Positions 25,529 to 35,364 of a stretch of 64,000 bases of DNA are shown piece by piece. Location of the stretch: positions 1 through 64,000 of the forward strand of contig JADYZZ010000045.1 of NCBI GenBank assembly GCA_020852865.1. The letters are read 5' to 3'. Position numbers and translations under genes: made by a program. The DNA comes from Rubrivivax sp. GTDB lineage: Bacteria; Pseudomonadota; Gammaproteobacteria; Burkholderiales; Burkholderiaceae_C. A model generated the notes under the pieces. It ran no database searches. It was given only the letters and a program-made list of their open reading frames with translations, and had not been told where the DNA came from. Position 1 is the first letter of the stretch. Every line of letters starts with the position of its first letter.

Positions 25529-27286
25529 TCAGACCCTGCGCACCTGCACCCTGGCGTGCTCGTCGATGCCCATCGCGCCGAAGAACAGCGCCACCAGGCG
25601 GTGCGCGTCGGTGAACTGCACGCTGCGGTTCTCGGCGCCGCGCGCCAGCACCCAGTTGAGCAGGTCGCCGGCGGCGATGAAGTCGACGCGGATCAGGCGC
25701 GCGCAGCTCACCTGCACCACCGTGGCGCTGCCGAGCTGGCCGGTCAGCTTGCCCAGAGTCGGGCCGATGTCGCCCATCAACTGGCCCGACAGCTCGACAT
25801 GCGCGACCTCGACGCCGCCCGCCTCGTCGGCGATCGCGCTCTCGAGGAAGCCGGTGGACACCTCGCTCACGACCGACATCGGCGGCGCCAGCGTCGACAG
25901 CGTCGAGCCGCTGATGTACACCTTGCAGCGCGCCGGCTCCCACGACGGCGGGCTCACCTCGTAGGTGACGCAGTAGTCGATCGCGGCCTCGTCGAACTGG
26001 TCGGCGCGGTTGGCCAGGCGCAGCGCGTCCAGGCGCGTGAGCCAGAACACCGGATCGGCGTCGCGCACGCCGGTGGGCGCGGATTCGGCCAGCAGCTGCA
26101 GCAGCCGTTCGCCGCCGATCCAGCGCATCTCGATCGCCTGCCCGGACCACAGGCGCAACAGCGTCGACAGCTGCATCGCTGCCTCGGCGTCGATGCGTTT
26201 GAGCCGCCCGAACTCGAACACCCAGGGCAGCGGCAGCTGCAGCGTCTGCGAGCGCAGCCGGGCGACGGCGTCGATGTCGAGCAGCTCGGGGCAGACCCAG
26301 CCGATTTCGCCGGCGCGCGCCGCGGCCGGCGCCGGCACCAGGGGCTCGTCGGCAATGGCCTCGGCCACGAGCTTGGGCAGCGAGTACCACTGCGGCGCGC
26401 TCCAGCCGAACCGGTGCGCGTACTCGAGCGCCAGGCTCTCGAAGCGCTGCTGCTGCCCGGTGGCGCGGTACAGGTCGAACAGCACGAGCCAGGTCTCGGC
26501 GTGCTGTGCGCGCGCGCCGCCGGCGCCGGTGAGGCGGGCGAGCAACTGCTCGGTCTGCTGGAACTCGGCGTTGGCGAAGGCGATCACCGCCTCGTCGAGC
26601 TCGGGATCGTGCACGGCCTCACTGACTTCGACGGCAAGCGGTTGCGCCGGCGCGCCGGCCTCGGGCGGCGTGCCGCCTGCGAGCGCCGTGGGCCGGCTGG
26701 CCGCTGCCGGCGCGGCGGACGGGGCCGGCGCAGCGGCCGCAATGGGCGGCGCGAGCGGCGGCAGGCCGGGCGACATCTGCACGGGCGCCGGCGTCGCCGG
26801 CGGTGCCATGTCGGCGTCGGGCAGCGGCGGCAGCGCGGGCAGCCGTTCGTCGTCGTCGGCGCTGCCGCCGGCGTAGATCGGCTCGCGCGGCGCGACCGGC
26901 GGCGGCGCGCGGCGCGTCGATGCGAAGCCGCCGTCGCCGCCCATCTGCTGCTCGATCTCGTCGATCTTGGCCTTGACGCCGGCGTCGGGTCGCGCCTCGG
27001 GCTTGTCGGGCAGGCGGGCTTCGGAGTCGTCGAGCCGCGACGAGCCGCCGAGCGCCGCGATCTGCTCGGGCGAGAGGCCATCGCGCCGGATGCGCCGCAG
27101 CATGTCGAACTCGCGCTTGCGCACGAAGTCGTTGCGCCGCTTGCGCTCGATCATCGCCTTGAGCTCGGACTTCTCGAGCTCGAGGTCCTGGGACTCGGCC
27201 TGGCGCGAACTCAGATCGATCCAGTCCGTGGCCGGATTGGCGACGAAGCGCACGACCTTGCGGAAGAAACTCTCGTTCTCGGCCAT
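25529..27286 (-). CDS. STAS-domain protein with disordered linker
   Basis: A 585-residue cytosolic protein. Residues 1-70 are charged and helical ([17 protein letters not shown] ... [14 protein letters not shown]). Then comes a ~150-residue proline/alanine-rich disordered linker, a helical segment ([21 protein letters not shown]) and two STAS/MlaB-like beta-alpha regions, one around [21 protein letters not shown] and one near the end ([24 protein letters not shown]). STAS domains act as phospho-switches or partner-binding modules; no conserved phospho-acceptor is obvious. I recall similar proteins beside hslVU and dksA in Burkholderiales but no function. It is 68 bases upstream of hslV. Confidence 0.72.
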   Translation of the reverse strand: MAENESFFRKVVRFVANPATDWIDLSSRQAESQDLELEKSELKAMIERKRRNDFVRKREFDMLRRIRRDGLSPEQIAALGGSSRLDDSEARLPDKPEARPDAGVKAKIDEIEQQMGGDGGFASTRRAPPPVAPREPIYAGGSADDDERLPALPPLPDADMAPPATPAPVQMSPGLPPLAPPIAAAAPAPSAAPAAASRPTALAGGTPPEAGAPAQPLAVEVSEAVHDPELDEAVIAFANAEFQQTEQLLARLTGAGGARAQHAETWLVLFDLYRATGQQQRFESLALEYAHRFGWSAPQWYSLPKLVAEAIADEPLVPAPAAARAGEIGWVCPELLDIDAVARLRSQTLQLPLPWVFEFGRLKRIDAEAAMQLSTLLRLWSGQAIEMRWIGGERLLQLLAESAPTGVRDADPVFWLTRLDALRLANRADQFDEAAIDYCVTYEVSPPSWEPARCKVYISGSTLSTLAPPMSVVSEVSTGFLESAIADEAGGVEVAHVELSGQLMGDIGPTLGKLTGQLGSATVVQVSCARLIRVDFIAAGDLLNWVLARGAENRSVQFTDAHRLVALFFGAMGIDEHARVQVRRV

Positions 27287-27472
27287 GGAAGGGCAATGGT
27301 AAGCGCTGCCGGCGGGCAAGGACGACGAAGGATGCCGCGAACGCAGCCGCCGCGCGCGGTGGCGGCGACGCGGGGCGCGCCGCGGCGGCCCGGCTCGCGG
27401 GCGGGTGCGCCGCCTTGCCTGCTCTGCCGCGACCGGGCCGCGCCGGGAGCGCTCGGGCCCGGGGAAGGCGGC

Positions 27473-28315
27473 TCAGTTGCCGAACATCTTCTGCTTGAGT
27501 TCGCGCCGCTGCTGGGCCTCGAGCGACAGCGTCGCCGTCGGACGCGCGAGCAGGCGACCCAGGCCGATCGGCTCACCGGTCTCGTCGCAGTAGCCGTAGT
27601 CGCCCGATTCGAGCCGCGCCAGCGCCTGCGCGATCTTCTTGAGCAGCTTGCGCTCGCGGTCGCGCGTGCGCAACTCGAGCGCATGCTCCTCTTCGATGGT
27701 GGCGCGGTCGGCCGGGTCGGGAACGATGGAGGTGTCCTCGCGCAGGTGCTCGGTGGTCTCGTCGGCGTTGGACAGCAGGTCGTCCTTCTGCTGCTGCAGC
27801 CGGTTGCGGAAGAAGTCGATCTGCTTGTCGTTCATGTACTCGCTGTCGGGCATCGCGAGCAGCTCGTCCTCGTTGAGATCGCGGCCGGCCTTGGTCTTCC
27901 ATGCGCTGGCAAGCTTCGGGTCGATCTTCCTGAGGGGCTTCGGAGGGGATGGGGTCTCGGTCACTGCGGGAGTCATCGGCCGGGCCGGGGCGAAGCGATC
28001 GGTGAATCGATTGCCGGCAGCGGGGGTAGGGACAGGCGCCGGCGCGGCAGCCGGCGCAGCGGAAGGGTGGGCTTTGGCGGCGGGCAGCTTCGACGGCCTG
28101 GCAACGGCGCTGGGGGCCGGTTTGGCAGTCGGAGCGGGGTCATGCGCGGGGGCGGGCTTTTGCGCGGGCCTGGTCGGCGCCGGCGCCGGTCTGGCTCCGG
28201 GCTTGGCCGCCGGTTTGGCCGCCGGTTTGGCCGCCGATTTGGGATCGGGCTTGGCAGCCGGTCTGGCCGTCTTTGCGCTGCTCGCGCTCTTGGCCGGGGG
28301 CGCTGGCTTGCTCAC
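27473..28315 (-). CDS. dksA: RNA polymerase-binding transcription factor DksA, long form
   Basis: A 280-residue DksA. The C-terminal ~155 residues hold the coiled coil (NDKQIDFFRNRLQQQKDDLL ... ADRATIEEEHALELRTRDRERK, with the acidic tip DPADRA) and the globular end. DksA enters the RNA polymerase secondary channel and works with ppGpp in the stringent response. Two features differ from E. coli DksA (151 residues): a ~120-residue lysine/alanine/proline-rich N-terminal extension, and the zinc region YGYCDETGEPIGLGR ... SLEAQQRREL, which keeps only one of four cysteines and so should not bind zinc. The start is GTG at 28315 with AGGAG six bases upstream. Confidence 0.93.
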   Translation of the reverse strand: MSKPAPPAKSASSAKTARPAAKPDPKSAAKPAAKPAAKPGARPAPAPTRPAQKPAPAHDPAPTAKPAPSAVARPSKLPAAKAHPSAAPAAAPAPVPTPAAGNRFTDRFAPARPMTPAVTETPSPPKPLRKIDPKLASAWKTKAGRDLNEDELLAMPDSEYMNDKQIDFFRNRLQQQKDDLLSNADETTEHLREDTSIVPDPADRATIEEEHALELRTRDRERKLLKKIAQALARLESGDYGYCDETGEPIGLGRLLARPTATLSLEAQQRRELKQKMFGN

Positions 28316-28507
28316 GGGACTCTCCTAGCCTCTGCGCTGTACGCGCTCGAACTGCTGCACTCGGGCGGCCGGCCGGCACCCTTCGACAGGCCCCGCGCTG
28401 ACGCCCTCGCGGGCAGACCGGGGCAGCGAAAAGCGCGCGGATTGTAGCCATGCATGCCGCGCCCGCCGCGGGCGCCGCGCGCAGGCATGCCGAGGGCTCG
28501 CTCGGAC

Positions 28508-28534
28508 GCGATTCGTGTCTTCACGGGCTCTCAG
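28508..28534. repeat. Dispersed palindromic repeat, half copy B
   Basis: GCGATTCGTGTCTTCACGGG followed by CTCTCAG is the right half of the palindromic family. On the minus strand it begins with TGAGAGCCCGTGAAG, whose TGA is the stop codon of the downstream-reading COG0523 gene (28531-28533). Confidence 0.75.
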
Positions 28535-29562
28535 ACCAGGCATTGTTCGAGGCCCTGCAGGAGCACGTCGCGCGGCAGCTCGATGCCGATGAAGACCAGC
28601 CGGCTCGCCTTCTTCTCGCCCGGCGCCCACTTCGGGCCGAGGTCGCTGCCCATCAGCTGGTGCACACCCTGGAAGACGACCTTGCGTTCGCTGCCCTTCA
28701 TGTACAGCACGCCCTTGTATCGCAGCATCTTGGGCCCGTAGACCTGCACGATGGCGCCGAGGAAATCCTCGAGCTTGGCCGGGACGAAGGCGCGCTCGCT
28801 GCGGAAGACGAGGCTCTTGACGTCGTCGTCGTGGACGTGGTGGTGCGTCCGGTGCGAGGGGTGGTCGCAGTGCTCGCCGTGCTCGTGATCGTGCCCGGCG
28901 TCGTCGAGGAACTCGGGGTCGACGTCGAGCTTGGCGTTGAGGTTGAAACCCTTCAGGTCGAACACCTGCGCGAGCGGCACTTCGCCGAAGTGCACCGTGC
29001 GCTGCGGCGCGCGCGGGTTCATGTGCTTGAGGCGATGCACCAGCGCGTCGACCTCGTCCTGGGCCACGAGGTCGGCCTTGCTGATGAAGATCTGGTCGGC
29101 AAAGCCCACCTGACGGCGCGCCTCCTGGCGCGCGTCGAGCTGGGCCTCGGCGTGCTTGGCGTCGACCAGCGTGAGGATGCTGTCGAGCAGGTAGGTCTCG
29201 GCGATCTCGTCGTCCATGAAGAAGGTCTGCGCCACCGGGCCGGGGTCGGCCAGGCCGGTGGTCTCGATCACGACGCGGTCGAACGCGAGCTCGCCCTTGC
29301 GCTTCTTCGCGGCGAGTTCGGCCAGCGTGCTGCGCAGGTCCTCGCGGATCGTGCAGCACACGCAGCCGTTGCTCATCTGGATGATCTGCTCCTGCGTGTC
29401 GACGGCGAGGATGTCGTTGTCGATGTTCTCCTCGCCGAACTCGTTCTCGATGACGGCGATCTTCTGGCCGTGGGCCTCGCTCAGCACGCGCTTGAGCAGC
29501 GTCGTCTTGCCGCTGCCGAGGAAACCGGTGAGGATGGTGGCGGGAATCAGGTTCTGCGGCAT
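28531..29562 (-). CDS. COG0523 family GTPase, probable zinc/metal chaperone
   Basis: A 343-residue G3E-family GTPase (CobW/YjiA/ZNG1 group). Walker A is FLGSGKTTLLKRVL near residue 15, the metal-binding CxCC motif is GCVCCTIREDL near residue 67, then VIETTGLADPGP and the guanine-specificity SKAD (FISKADLVAQ). Residues ~225-250 form a histidine-rich linker (HDHEHGEHC, HPSHRTHHHVH), a likely metal store. Such proteins hand zinc or another metal to client enzymes when metal is scarce; the client here is unknown. No Zur box was identified in the 145-base divergent region with corC. The start ATG at 29562 is favoured over an upstream in-frame codon. Confidence 0.92.
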   Translation of the reverse strand: MPQNLIPATILTGFLGSGKTTLLKRVLSEAHGQKIAVIENEFGEENIDNDILAVDTQEQIIQMSNGCVCCTIREDLRSTLAELAAKKRKGELAFDRVVIETTGLADPGPVAQTFFMDDEIAETYLLDSILTLVDAKHAEAQLDARQEARRQVGFADQIFISKADLVAQDEVDALVHRLKHMNPRAPQRTVHFGEVPLAQVFDLKGFNLNAKLDVDPEFLDDAGHDHEHGEHCDHPSHRTHHHVHDDDVKSLVFRSERAFVPAKLEDFLGAIVQVYGPKMLRYKGVLYMKGSERKVVFQGVHQLMGSDLGPKWAPGEKKASRLVFIGIELPRDVLLQGLEQCLV

Positions 29563-29707
29563 GGGCGTCGGGCGGCTCGGATGGACCTGCCCAGATGGGG
29601 GCCGCAGACTGTGGTTCAAGCCCCCGGGGCTGTCAAGCCGGCGCGCGCGCGTTGCACGCCCGGCACTCGGTTATCCTCCGCAGTCTGTTCGACTGCCGAC
29701 ACCGCCC

Positions 29708-30601
29708 GTGTCCGAACCTCCGTCCGCGCGCTCGGCGCGTGCCGCCGCGGCGGCGAGCGCCGACAAGCGATCGTTCTTCGAGCGGCTGGTCGAGTTCGTC
29801 ATGCCCGGCCCCGACAGCAAGGACGAACTGGTCCGCACGCTGGCCGACGCCGAGCAGCGCGAGCTCATCGAGCCCGAGTCGCGCCTGATGCTCGAAGGCG
29901 TGCTGCGCATGGCCGACCTGAGCGCCGGCGACGTCATGGTGGCCGCGCCGCGCATGGACCTGCTCGACATCGACGCGCCCTACGACGAGCTGCTCGCACT
30001 CGTCATCGGCACCGCGCATTCGCGCTTCCCGGTGTACGAGGGCGGGCGCGAGAACGTCATCGGCATCCTGATGGCCAAGGACTTGCTCAAGCTGCAGCGC
30101 GCGCCCGAGCTCAAGCTGCGCACGCTGCTGCGCCCGGCCGTCTTCGTGCCCGAGAGCAAGCGCCTGAACGAGCTGCTGCGCGAATTCCGCAGCAACCGCA
30201 ACCACCTGGCGATCGTGATCGACGAGTTCGGCAATACCGCCGGGCTCGTCACGATCGAGGACGTGCTCGAGCAGATCGTCGGCGAGATCGAGGACGAGTT
30301 CGACGAGACGCAGATCGAGACCGGCATCTACACGCTGGCCGACGGCGCGCAGCGCGTGGCCGGCGACGCCTCGATCGACGCCGTGAACAACGCCTTCGGC
30401 ACGCGCCTGGCCGCCGACGAGTTCGACACCATCGGCGGGCTGCTCGCGCACGAGTTCGGCCGCGTGCCGCGGCGCGGCGAGTCGGTCGAGCTCGGCGGGC
30501 TGCGCTTCACCGTGATGCTCACACGCGGCGGCGCGGTGCGCTGGTTCCGCGTCGTGCGCGTGCCCGCGCTGCCGGCGGCCGACGGCGCCGACGTCGACTG
30601 A
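29708..30601 (+). CDS. CBS-domain protein CorC/HlyC family
   Basis: A 297-residue cytosolic protein with an N-terminal acidic segment (PGPDSKDELVRTLADAEQRELI), a pair of CBS domains (VMVAAPRMDLLDIDAPYDE; NVIGILMAKDLLKL; HLAIVIDEFGNTAGLVTIED) and a C-terminal CorC_HlyC transporter-associated domain (VNNAFGTRLAADEFDTIGG). Homologues (YbeX/CorC) are linked to Co2+/Mg2+ efflux and ribosome maturation, and in proteobacteria precede lnt, as here. The start is GTG at 29708. It opens the plus-strand block corC-lnt-glyQ-glyS-gmhB-plsC. Confidence 0.92.
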   Translation: MSEPPSARSARAAAAASADKRSFFERLVEFVMPGPDSKDELVRTLADAEQRELIEPESRLMLEGVLRMADLSAGDVMVAAPRMDLLDIDAPYDELLALVIGTAHSRFPVYEGGRENVIGILMAKDLLKLQRAPELKLRTLLRPAVFVPESKRLNELLREFRSNRNHLAIVIDEFGNTAGLVTIEDVLEQIVGEIEDEFDETQIETGIYTLADGAQRVAGDASIDAVNNAFGTRLAADEFDTIGGLLAHEFGRVPRRGESVELGGLRFTVMLTRGGAVRWFRVVRVPALPAADGADVD

Positions 30602-30632
30602 ACGGCAGTAGTCGCCGGCGCGATTCCTCGCT

Positions 30633-30666
30633 GCGCGGGCGTGATTCGAATCCTCACAGGCCTCGA
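30633..30666. repeat. Dispersed palindromic repeat, half copy C
   Basis: GCGGGCGTGATTCGAATCCT followed by CACAGGCCTCGAG is a degenerate right half of the family, placed between corC and lnt and ending 6 bases before the lnt start codon. It may affect lnt translation because it occupies the leader. Confidence 0.6.
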
Positions 30667-30672
30667 GCCCGC

Positions 30673-32181
30673 TTGAAGCGTTGGACCTGGCCCGGCGCGG
30701 CCTTGCTCGGTGCGGCGCAGACGCCGGCCTTCGTGCACGGCGCGCTGTGGCCGCTGCCGCTGGCGACGCTGGCGCTGCTGGTGTGGGGGCTGGCGCGCTG
30801 CGCCAGCGCCGTGCGCGGCGCCGCACTCGGCTGGGCCTACGGCGCGGGCTGGCTCGGCGCGGGCGTGTGGTGGCTGTTCGTCAGCATGCACCGCTACGGC
30901 CGCATCCCGGCGCCGGCGGCCGCGGCCGCCGTACTCGTGCTGGCGGGTTTCCTGGCGCTTTATCTGGCGGCGGCCTGCGCGGCCTTCGTGCGCTGGCGCA
31001 GCGGACACTGGAGCGTCGATGCGCTGCTCTTCGCCGCGCTGTGGCTGCTGGCCGAGCTGGCGCGCGGCGTGCTGTTCACCGGTTTCCCCTGGCTGGCCTC
31101 GGGCTATGCGCAGGTCGACGCGCCGCTGGCCGCGCTCGCGCCCTGGCTCGGCGTGTACGGCATCGGTGCGGCGCTGGCCTGGTGCGCCGCGAGTCTCGGC
31201 GCGCTGGCGGCCAGCCGCGGCCGGGCCTGGCAAGGTGCGGCGGCGGCGGCACTGCTGCTGGCGCTGCTGGCCGGCGCCGGTCCGGGCGAGCACACGCGCA
31301 GCAGCGGCGTGCTCGACGTGACGCTGCTGCAGACCAACGTGCCGCAGGACGAGAAGTTCGACAGCGCGCGCATGCAGCGCACGCTGGACGAAGTCGCGCA
31401 CGCGCTGCTCGGAGTGCGGAGCGGGCTCGTCATCGCGCCCGAGACCGCCGTGCCGCTGCTGCCCGGCCAGCTGGAGGACTTCGCACCCGGCTGGTGGGCC
31501 GCGCTGCGCCGGCACTTCGCGGCGCCCGGCCGTGCCGCGCTCGTCGGCGTTCCGCTCGGCGACTTCGAGCACGGCTACACCAACTCGGTGGCCGGGCTCG
31601 AGGCCGGCGCGGGCGAATACCGCTACGACAAGCACCACCTGGTGCCGTTCGGCGAATTCATCCCGCGCGGCTTTCGCTGGTTCACCGACGCGATGAACAT
31701 CCCGCTGGGCGACTTCGCACGCGGCACGGCCAACCCGCCTTCGTTCGCCTTCGCCGGTCAGCGCATCGCGCCCACCATCTGCTACGAGGACCTGTTCGGC
31801 GAGGAGATCGCACGCCGCTTCGCGGCTGCCGCGAGCGCGCCGACGGTGATTGCCAACCTCAGCAACATCGGCTGGTTCGGCGACACCGTGGCGGTGCCGC
31901 AGCACCTGGCGATCTCGCGGCTGCGCGCGCTCGAGTTCCAGCGGCCGGTGGTCCGCGCCACCAACACCGGCGCGACCGCGATCGTCGACCACCGTGGCCG
32001 CGTGCGCGCCGAGCTCGCGCCGTACACGCCGGGGCAGCTTGCCGGCCGCGTCGAGGGGCGCACGGGCCTCACGCCCTATGCGGCATGGGTTTCGCGCTGG
32101 GGCCTGTGGCCGGCGGCGGCAGCAGCGGTGTTTGTGGCGATGGCGGCGGCGGTGGCGCGGCGCGCGCGGCGGCGCCCGTAA
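30673..32181 (+). CDS. lnt: Apolipoprotein N-acyltransferase
   Basis: A 502-residue inner-membrane enzyme that adds the third acyl chain to bacterial lipoproteins in the periplasmic leaflet, the last maturation step. About six N-terminal helices (residues ~5-205) are followed by a nitrilase-fold domain: the catalytic Glu in IAPETAVPLL, the Lys in YRYDKHHLVPFGEFIP and the Cys in PTICYEDLFGEE form the triad. A final hydrophobic helix ends the protein. The start is TTG at 30673 (no ATG or GTG is well placed before TM1), preceded by a palindromic-repeat half copy. It lies downstream of corC, the standard arrangement. Confidence 0.94.
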   Translation: MKRWTWPGAALLGAAQTPAFVHGALWPLPLATLALLVWGLARCASAVRGAALGWAYGAGWLGAGVWWLFVSMHRYGRIPAPAAAAAVLVLAGFLALYLAAACAAFVRWRSGHWSVDALLFAALWLLAELARGVLFTGFPWLASGYAQVDAPLAALAPWLGVYGIGAALAWCAASLGALAASRGRAWQGAAAAALLLALLAGAGPGEHTRSSGVLDVTLLQTNVPQDEKFDSARMQRTLDEVAHALLGVRSGLVIAPETAVPLLPGQLEDFAPGWWAALRRHFAAPGRAALVGVPLGDFEHGYTNSVAGLEAGAGEYRYDKHHLVPFGEFIPRGFRWFTDAMNIPLGDFARGTANPPSFAFAGQRIAPTICYEDLFGEEIARRFAAAASAPTVIANLSNIGWFGDTVAVPQHLAISRLRALEFQRPVVRATNTGATAIVDHRGRVRAELAPYTPGQLAGRVEGRTGLTPYAAWVSRWGLWPAAAAAVFVAMAAAVARRARRRP

Positions 32182-32235
32182 ACTTCGCGCTCCGCGCCCG
32201 CCATCGTCGCGCGGCCCTTCTTCTTGCGCCGCCCG

Positions 32236-33246
32236 ATGCCGAGCTTCCAGCAGATCATTCTCCGGCTCCAGGACTACTGGGCCGGCCAGGGCTGCGCGCT
32301 GCTGCAGCCCTACGACATGGAGGTCGGTGCCGGCACCAGCCACACCGCGACCTTCCTGCGAGCGCTCGGCCCCGAGCCCTGGCGCGCGGCCTACGTGCAG
32401 CCCAGCCGCCGCCCCAAGGACGGCCGCTACGGCCAGAACCCGAACCGCCTGCAGCACTACTACCAGTACCAGGTGGTGCTCAAGCCGAGCCCGGGCGACA
32501 TCCTCGAGCGCTACCTCGGCTCGCTCGAGGCGCTGGGCTTCGACCTGAAGGCCAACGACGTGCGCTTCGTCGAGGACGACTGGGAGAACCCGACGCTCGG
32601 TGCCTGGGGACTGGGCTGGGAGGTCTGGCTCAACGGCATGGAGGTGACGCAGTTCACCTACTTCCAGCAGGTGGGCGGCATCGACTGCCGGCCGCTCACC
32701 GGCGAGATCACCTACGGGCTCGAACGGCTGGCGATGTACCTGCAGGGCGTGGACAACGTGTTCGACCTGGTCTGGACCGACGGGCCCGCGGGCCGGCTCA
32801 CCTACCGCGACGTCTACCACCAGAACGAGGTCGAGCAGAGCCGCTACAACTTCGAGCACAGCGATGTCGAATTCCTGCTCGGCGCCTTCGGCGCGCACGA
32901 AACGCAGGCCCGGCACCTGATGGACGAGCAGCTCGCGCTGCCTGCCTACGAGCAGGTGCTCAAGGCGGCGCACACGTTCAACTTGCTCGACGCGCGCGGC
33001 GCGATCAGCGTCACCGAGCGCGCTGCCTACATCGGCCGCATCCGCAACCTGGCGCGCGCGGTGGCGCAGAGCTACCTCGCCAGCCGTGCGCGCCTGGGCT
33101 TTCCGCTGGCGCCGCGGGCCTGGGCGGAGGAGGCGGCAGCGCGGCTCGCCGACAGCGCGTCCAAGGCGGCCGCCGCGCCGAACGGCGGGCGCGCAGCGGG
33201 CGAAGGCCGCGACGGCCAGCCGGCCGGGCCAGGAGCGCTGCGGTGA
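32236..33246 (+). CDS. glyQ: Glycine--tRNA ligase alpha subunit
   Basis: A 336-residue alpha chain of the heterotetrameric (alpha2beta2) class II glycyl-tRNA synthetase; it carries the catalytic core that makes glycyl-adenylate. Motifs include [17 protein letters not shown] at the start, [22 protein letters not shown] (motif 2 region) and [16 protein letters not shown]. The first ~300 residues match the family length; a ~30-residue alanine/glycine-rich tail is extra. The ATG at 32236 is the family start. The stop overlaps the GTG of glyS by GTGA, so the two subunits are translationally coupled. Confidence 0.97.
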   Translation: MPSFQQIILRLQDYWAGQGCALLQPYDMEVGAGTSHTATFLRALGPEPWRAAYVQPSRRPKDGRYGQNPNRLQHYYQYQVVLKPSPGDILERYLGSLEALGFDLKANDVRFVEDDWENPTLGAWGLGWEVWLNGMEVTQFTYFQQVGGIDCRPLTGEITYGLERLAMYLQGVDNVFDLVWTDGPAGRLTYRDVYHQNEVEQSRYNFEHSDVEFLLGAFGAHETQARHLMDEQLALPAYEQVLKAAHTFNLLDARGAISVTERAAYIGRIRNLARAVAQSYLASRARLGFPLAPRAWAEEAAARLADSASKAAAAPNGGRAAGEGRDGQPAGPGALR

Positions 33247-35342
33247 CGGCGCGCACCCTGCTCGTCGAGCTGCTGGTCGAGGAGTTGCCGCCCAGGGCCT
33301 TGCCGCGGCTGGGCGAGGCTTTCGGCCGGGCCTTGCGCGCCGCGCTGCGTGCGCAGGCGCTGGCGGGCGAGGCCTCGACGCTCGCGGTCTACGCCACGCC
33401 GCGCCGGCTGGCCGCGCAAATCGGGGCCGTGCTCGCGGTCGCGCCCGAGCGGGCCGTGTCGCACAAGCTGATGCCGGTCGCGGTGGGGCTGGCCGCCGAC
33501 GGCAGCGCCACCCCGGCGCTGCTCAAGAAGCTTGCGGTGCTCGGGGTCGACGGGCGCGTCGTGCCGAGCCTGGCGCGGCGCCTCGAGGGCAAGGCCGAGG
33601 TGCTCTACCTCGACAGCCGGCAGCCGGGCGCGACGCTGGCCGAGGGGCTGCAGAAGGCGCTCGACGAGGCGCTGGCCGCGCTGCCGATCCCCAAGGTGAT
33701 GCAGTACCAGCTCGCCGACGGCTGGAGCAGCGTGCACTTCGTGCGCCCGGCGCACGGCCTGGTGGCGCTGCACGGCGCCGAGGTGGTGCCGGTGCGCGCG
33801 CTCGGCCTGGAAGCCGGCCGCAGCACGCGCGGCCACCGCTTCGAGGCCAAGGTCGATCCGGTCCGGCTCGTCGACGCCGAGGGCTACGCCGCGCAGCTTG
33901 CCGAGCAAGGCGCGGTGATCGCCGGCTTCGACGCGCGCCGCGCCGAGATCCGGCGCCAGCTGAGCGCCGCCGCCGCGGGGCTGCAGCCGATCGAGGACGC
34001 GGCGCTGCTCGACGAGGTGACGGCGCTGGTCGAGCGGCCCAACGTGCTGGCCTGCCGTTTCGATGCCGAGTTCCTCGCGGTGCCGCCCGAATGCCTCATC
34101 CTGACGATGAAGGCCAACCAGAAGTACTTCCCGCTGCTCGACGCCCAGGGCCGCCTGACCAACCGTTTCCTCGTCGTCGCCAACGTCAGCCCGCCCGATG
34201 CCAGCCGTGTCGTGCAGGGCAACGAGCGCGTCGTGCGGCCGCGGCTGGCCGATGCGCGCTTCTTCTACGAGCAGGACCGCGGCCGCACGCTCGCCTCGCG
34301 CGTGCCGGGGCTGGCGCGCGTCGTCTACCACAACCGGCTGGGCACGCTGGGCGAGCGCGTCGAGCGCGTGCGCCGGCTCGCGCGCACGATCGGCGCGCGC
34401 CTCGGCGGCCTGGCGCTGGCCGACCTGGCCGACTTGGCCGCGACGCTCGCCAAGGCCGACCTGCTCACCGACATGGTGGGCGAGTTCCCGGAGCTGCAGG
34501 GCATCATGGGCGCGTACTACGCGCGCCACGACGGCTGCAGCGACGCCGTCGCCGACGCGATCGAAGACCACTACAAGCCGCGCTTCGCCGGCGACGCGCT
34601 GCCGCGCGGCGAGGTCGGGCTCGTCGTCGCGCTGGCCGACAAGCTCGAGACGCTGGCCGGCCTGTTCGGCATCGGCCAGCTGCCCAGCGGCGACAAGGAC
34701 CCGTTCGCGCTGCGCCGCCACGCTCTGGGCGTGGTGCGCATGCTCGTCGAGCGCGACCTGCCGCTGGCGCTGCCGCAGCTCGTGGCCGACGCGTTCGGCG
34801 TGTTCCCGGGCACGCACGGCCAGGCGCAGGGCGAAGTGCAGCATTTCGTGCACGAGCGGCTCGTGGCCAGCCTGCGCGAGCAGGGCTGGAGCGCGCAGGA
34901 GGTCGACGCCGTGACGGCGCTGCGCCCCGAGCGCTGGGGCGACATCCCGCGTCGCCTGGCGGCGGTGCGCGCCTTCGCCGCGCTGCCCGAGGCGCCGGCG
35001 CTGGCCGCGGCCAACAAGCGCGTGGCCAACATCTTGAAGAAGTCCGACGGCGACGACCCGCATGCGCCGGTGGATGTGGCGCGGCTGGCCGAACCGGCCG
35101 AGCGTGCGCTGCACGCGGCACTCGGCGCGCTGGCGCCGCAGGCCGAGGCCGCGCGGGCCGCGGGCGACCTCGCCGGCGCGCTGCGCACGCTGGCCGCGCT
35201 GAAGGCGCCGGTGGACGCCTTCTTCGATGGCGTGATGGTCAACGTCGACGACACCGCGCTGCGCACCAACCGGCTCGCGCTGCTGGCCGAGCTGCACCGC
35301 ACGATGAACCGCGTGGCCGACTTGTCGCGGCTGGCGGCCTGA
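33243..35342 (+). CDS. glyS: Glycine--tRNA ligase beta subunit
   Basis: A 699-residue beta chain that binds tRNA-Gly and is required with GlyQ for aminoacylation. Family segments: [16 protein letters not shown] at the start, [50 protein letters not shown], the HD-like core [16 protein letters not shown] and [20 protein letters not shown], and a C-terminal anticodon-binding DALR-like domain ending in [13 protein letters not shown]. Length matches known GlyS (689-700). The start is GTG at 33243, overlapping glyQ by 4 bases. Confidence 0.97.
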   Translation: MTARTLLVELLVEELPPRALPRLGEAFGRALRAALRAQALAGEASTLAVYATPRRLAAQIGAVLAVAPERAVSHKLMPVAVGLAADGSATPALLKKLAVLGVDGRVVPSLARRLEGKAEVLYLDSRQPGATLAEGLQKALDEALAALPIPKVMQYQLADGWSSVHFVRPAHGLVALHGAEVVPVRALGLEAGRSTRGHRFEAKVDPVRLVDAEGYAAQLAEQGAVIAGFDARRAEIRRQLSAAAAGLQPIEDAALLDEVTALVERPNVLACRFDAEFLAVPPECLILTMKANQKYFPLLDAQGRLTNRFLVVANVSPPDASRVVQGNERVVRPRLADARFFYEQDRGRTLASRVPGLARVVYHNRLGTLGERVERVRRLARTIGARLGGLALADLADLAATLAKADLLTDMVGEFPELQGIMGAYYARHDGCSDAVADAIEDHYKPRFAGDALPRGEVGLVVALADKLETLAGLFGIGQLPSGDKDPFALRRHALGVVRMLVERDLPLALPQLVADAFGVFPGTHGQAQGEVQHFVHERLVASLREQGWSAQEVDAVTALRPERWGDIPRRLAAVRAFAALPEAPALAAANKRVANILKKSDGDDPHAPVDVARLAEPAERALHAALGALAPQAEAARAAGDLAGALRTLAALKAPVDAFFDGVMVNVDDTALRTNRLALLAELHRTMNRVADLSRLAA

Positions 35343-35364
35343 AGGGCGGCGGGGGATACGCGCC

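Noticed and set aside
28450-32181. Plus-strand frame of over 1200 codons upstream of lnt
   Set aside because: The first ~740 codons run antisense to the GTPase gene and out of frame with corC; only the last 502 match apolipoprotein N-acyltransferase.
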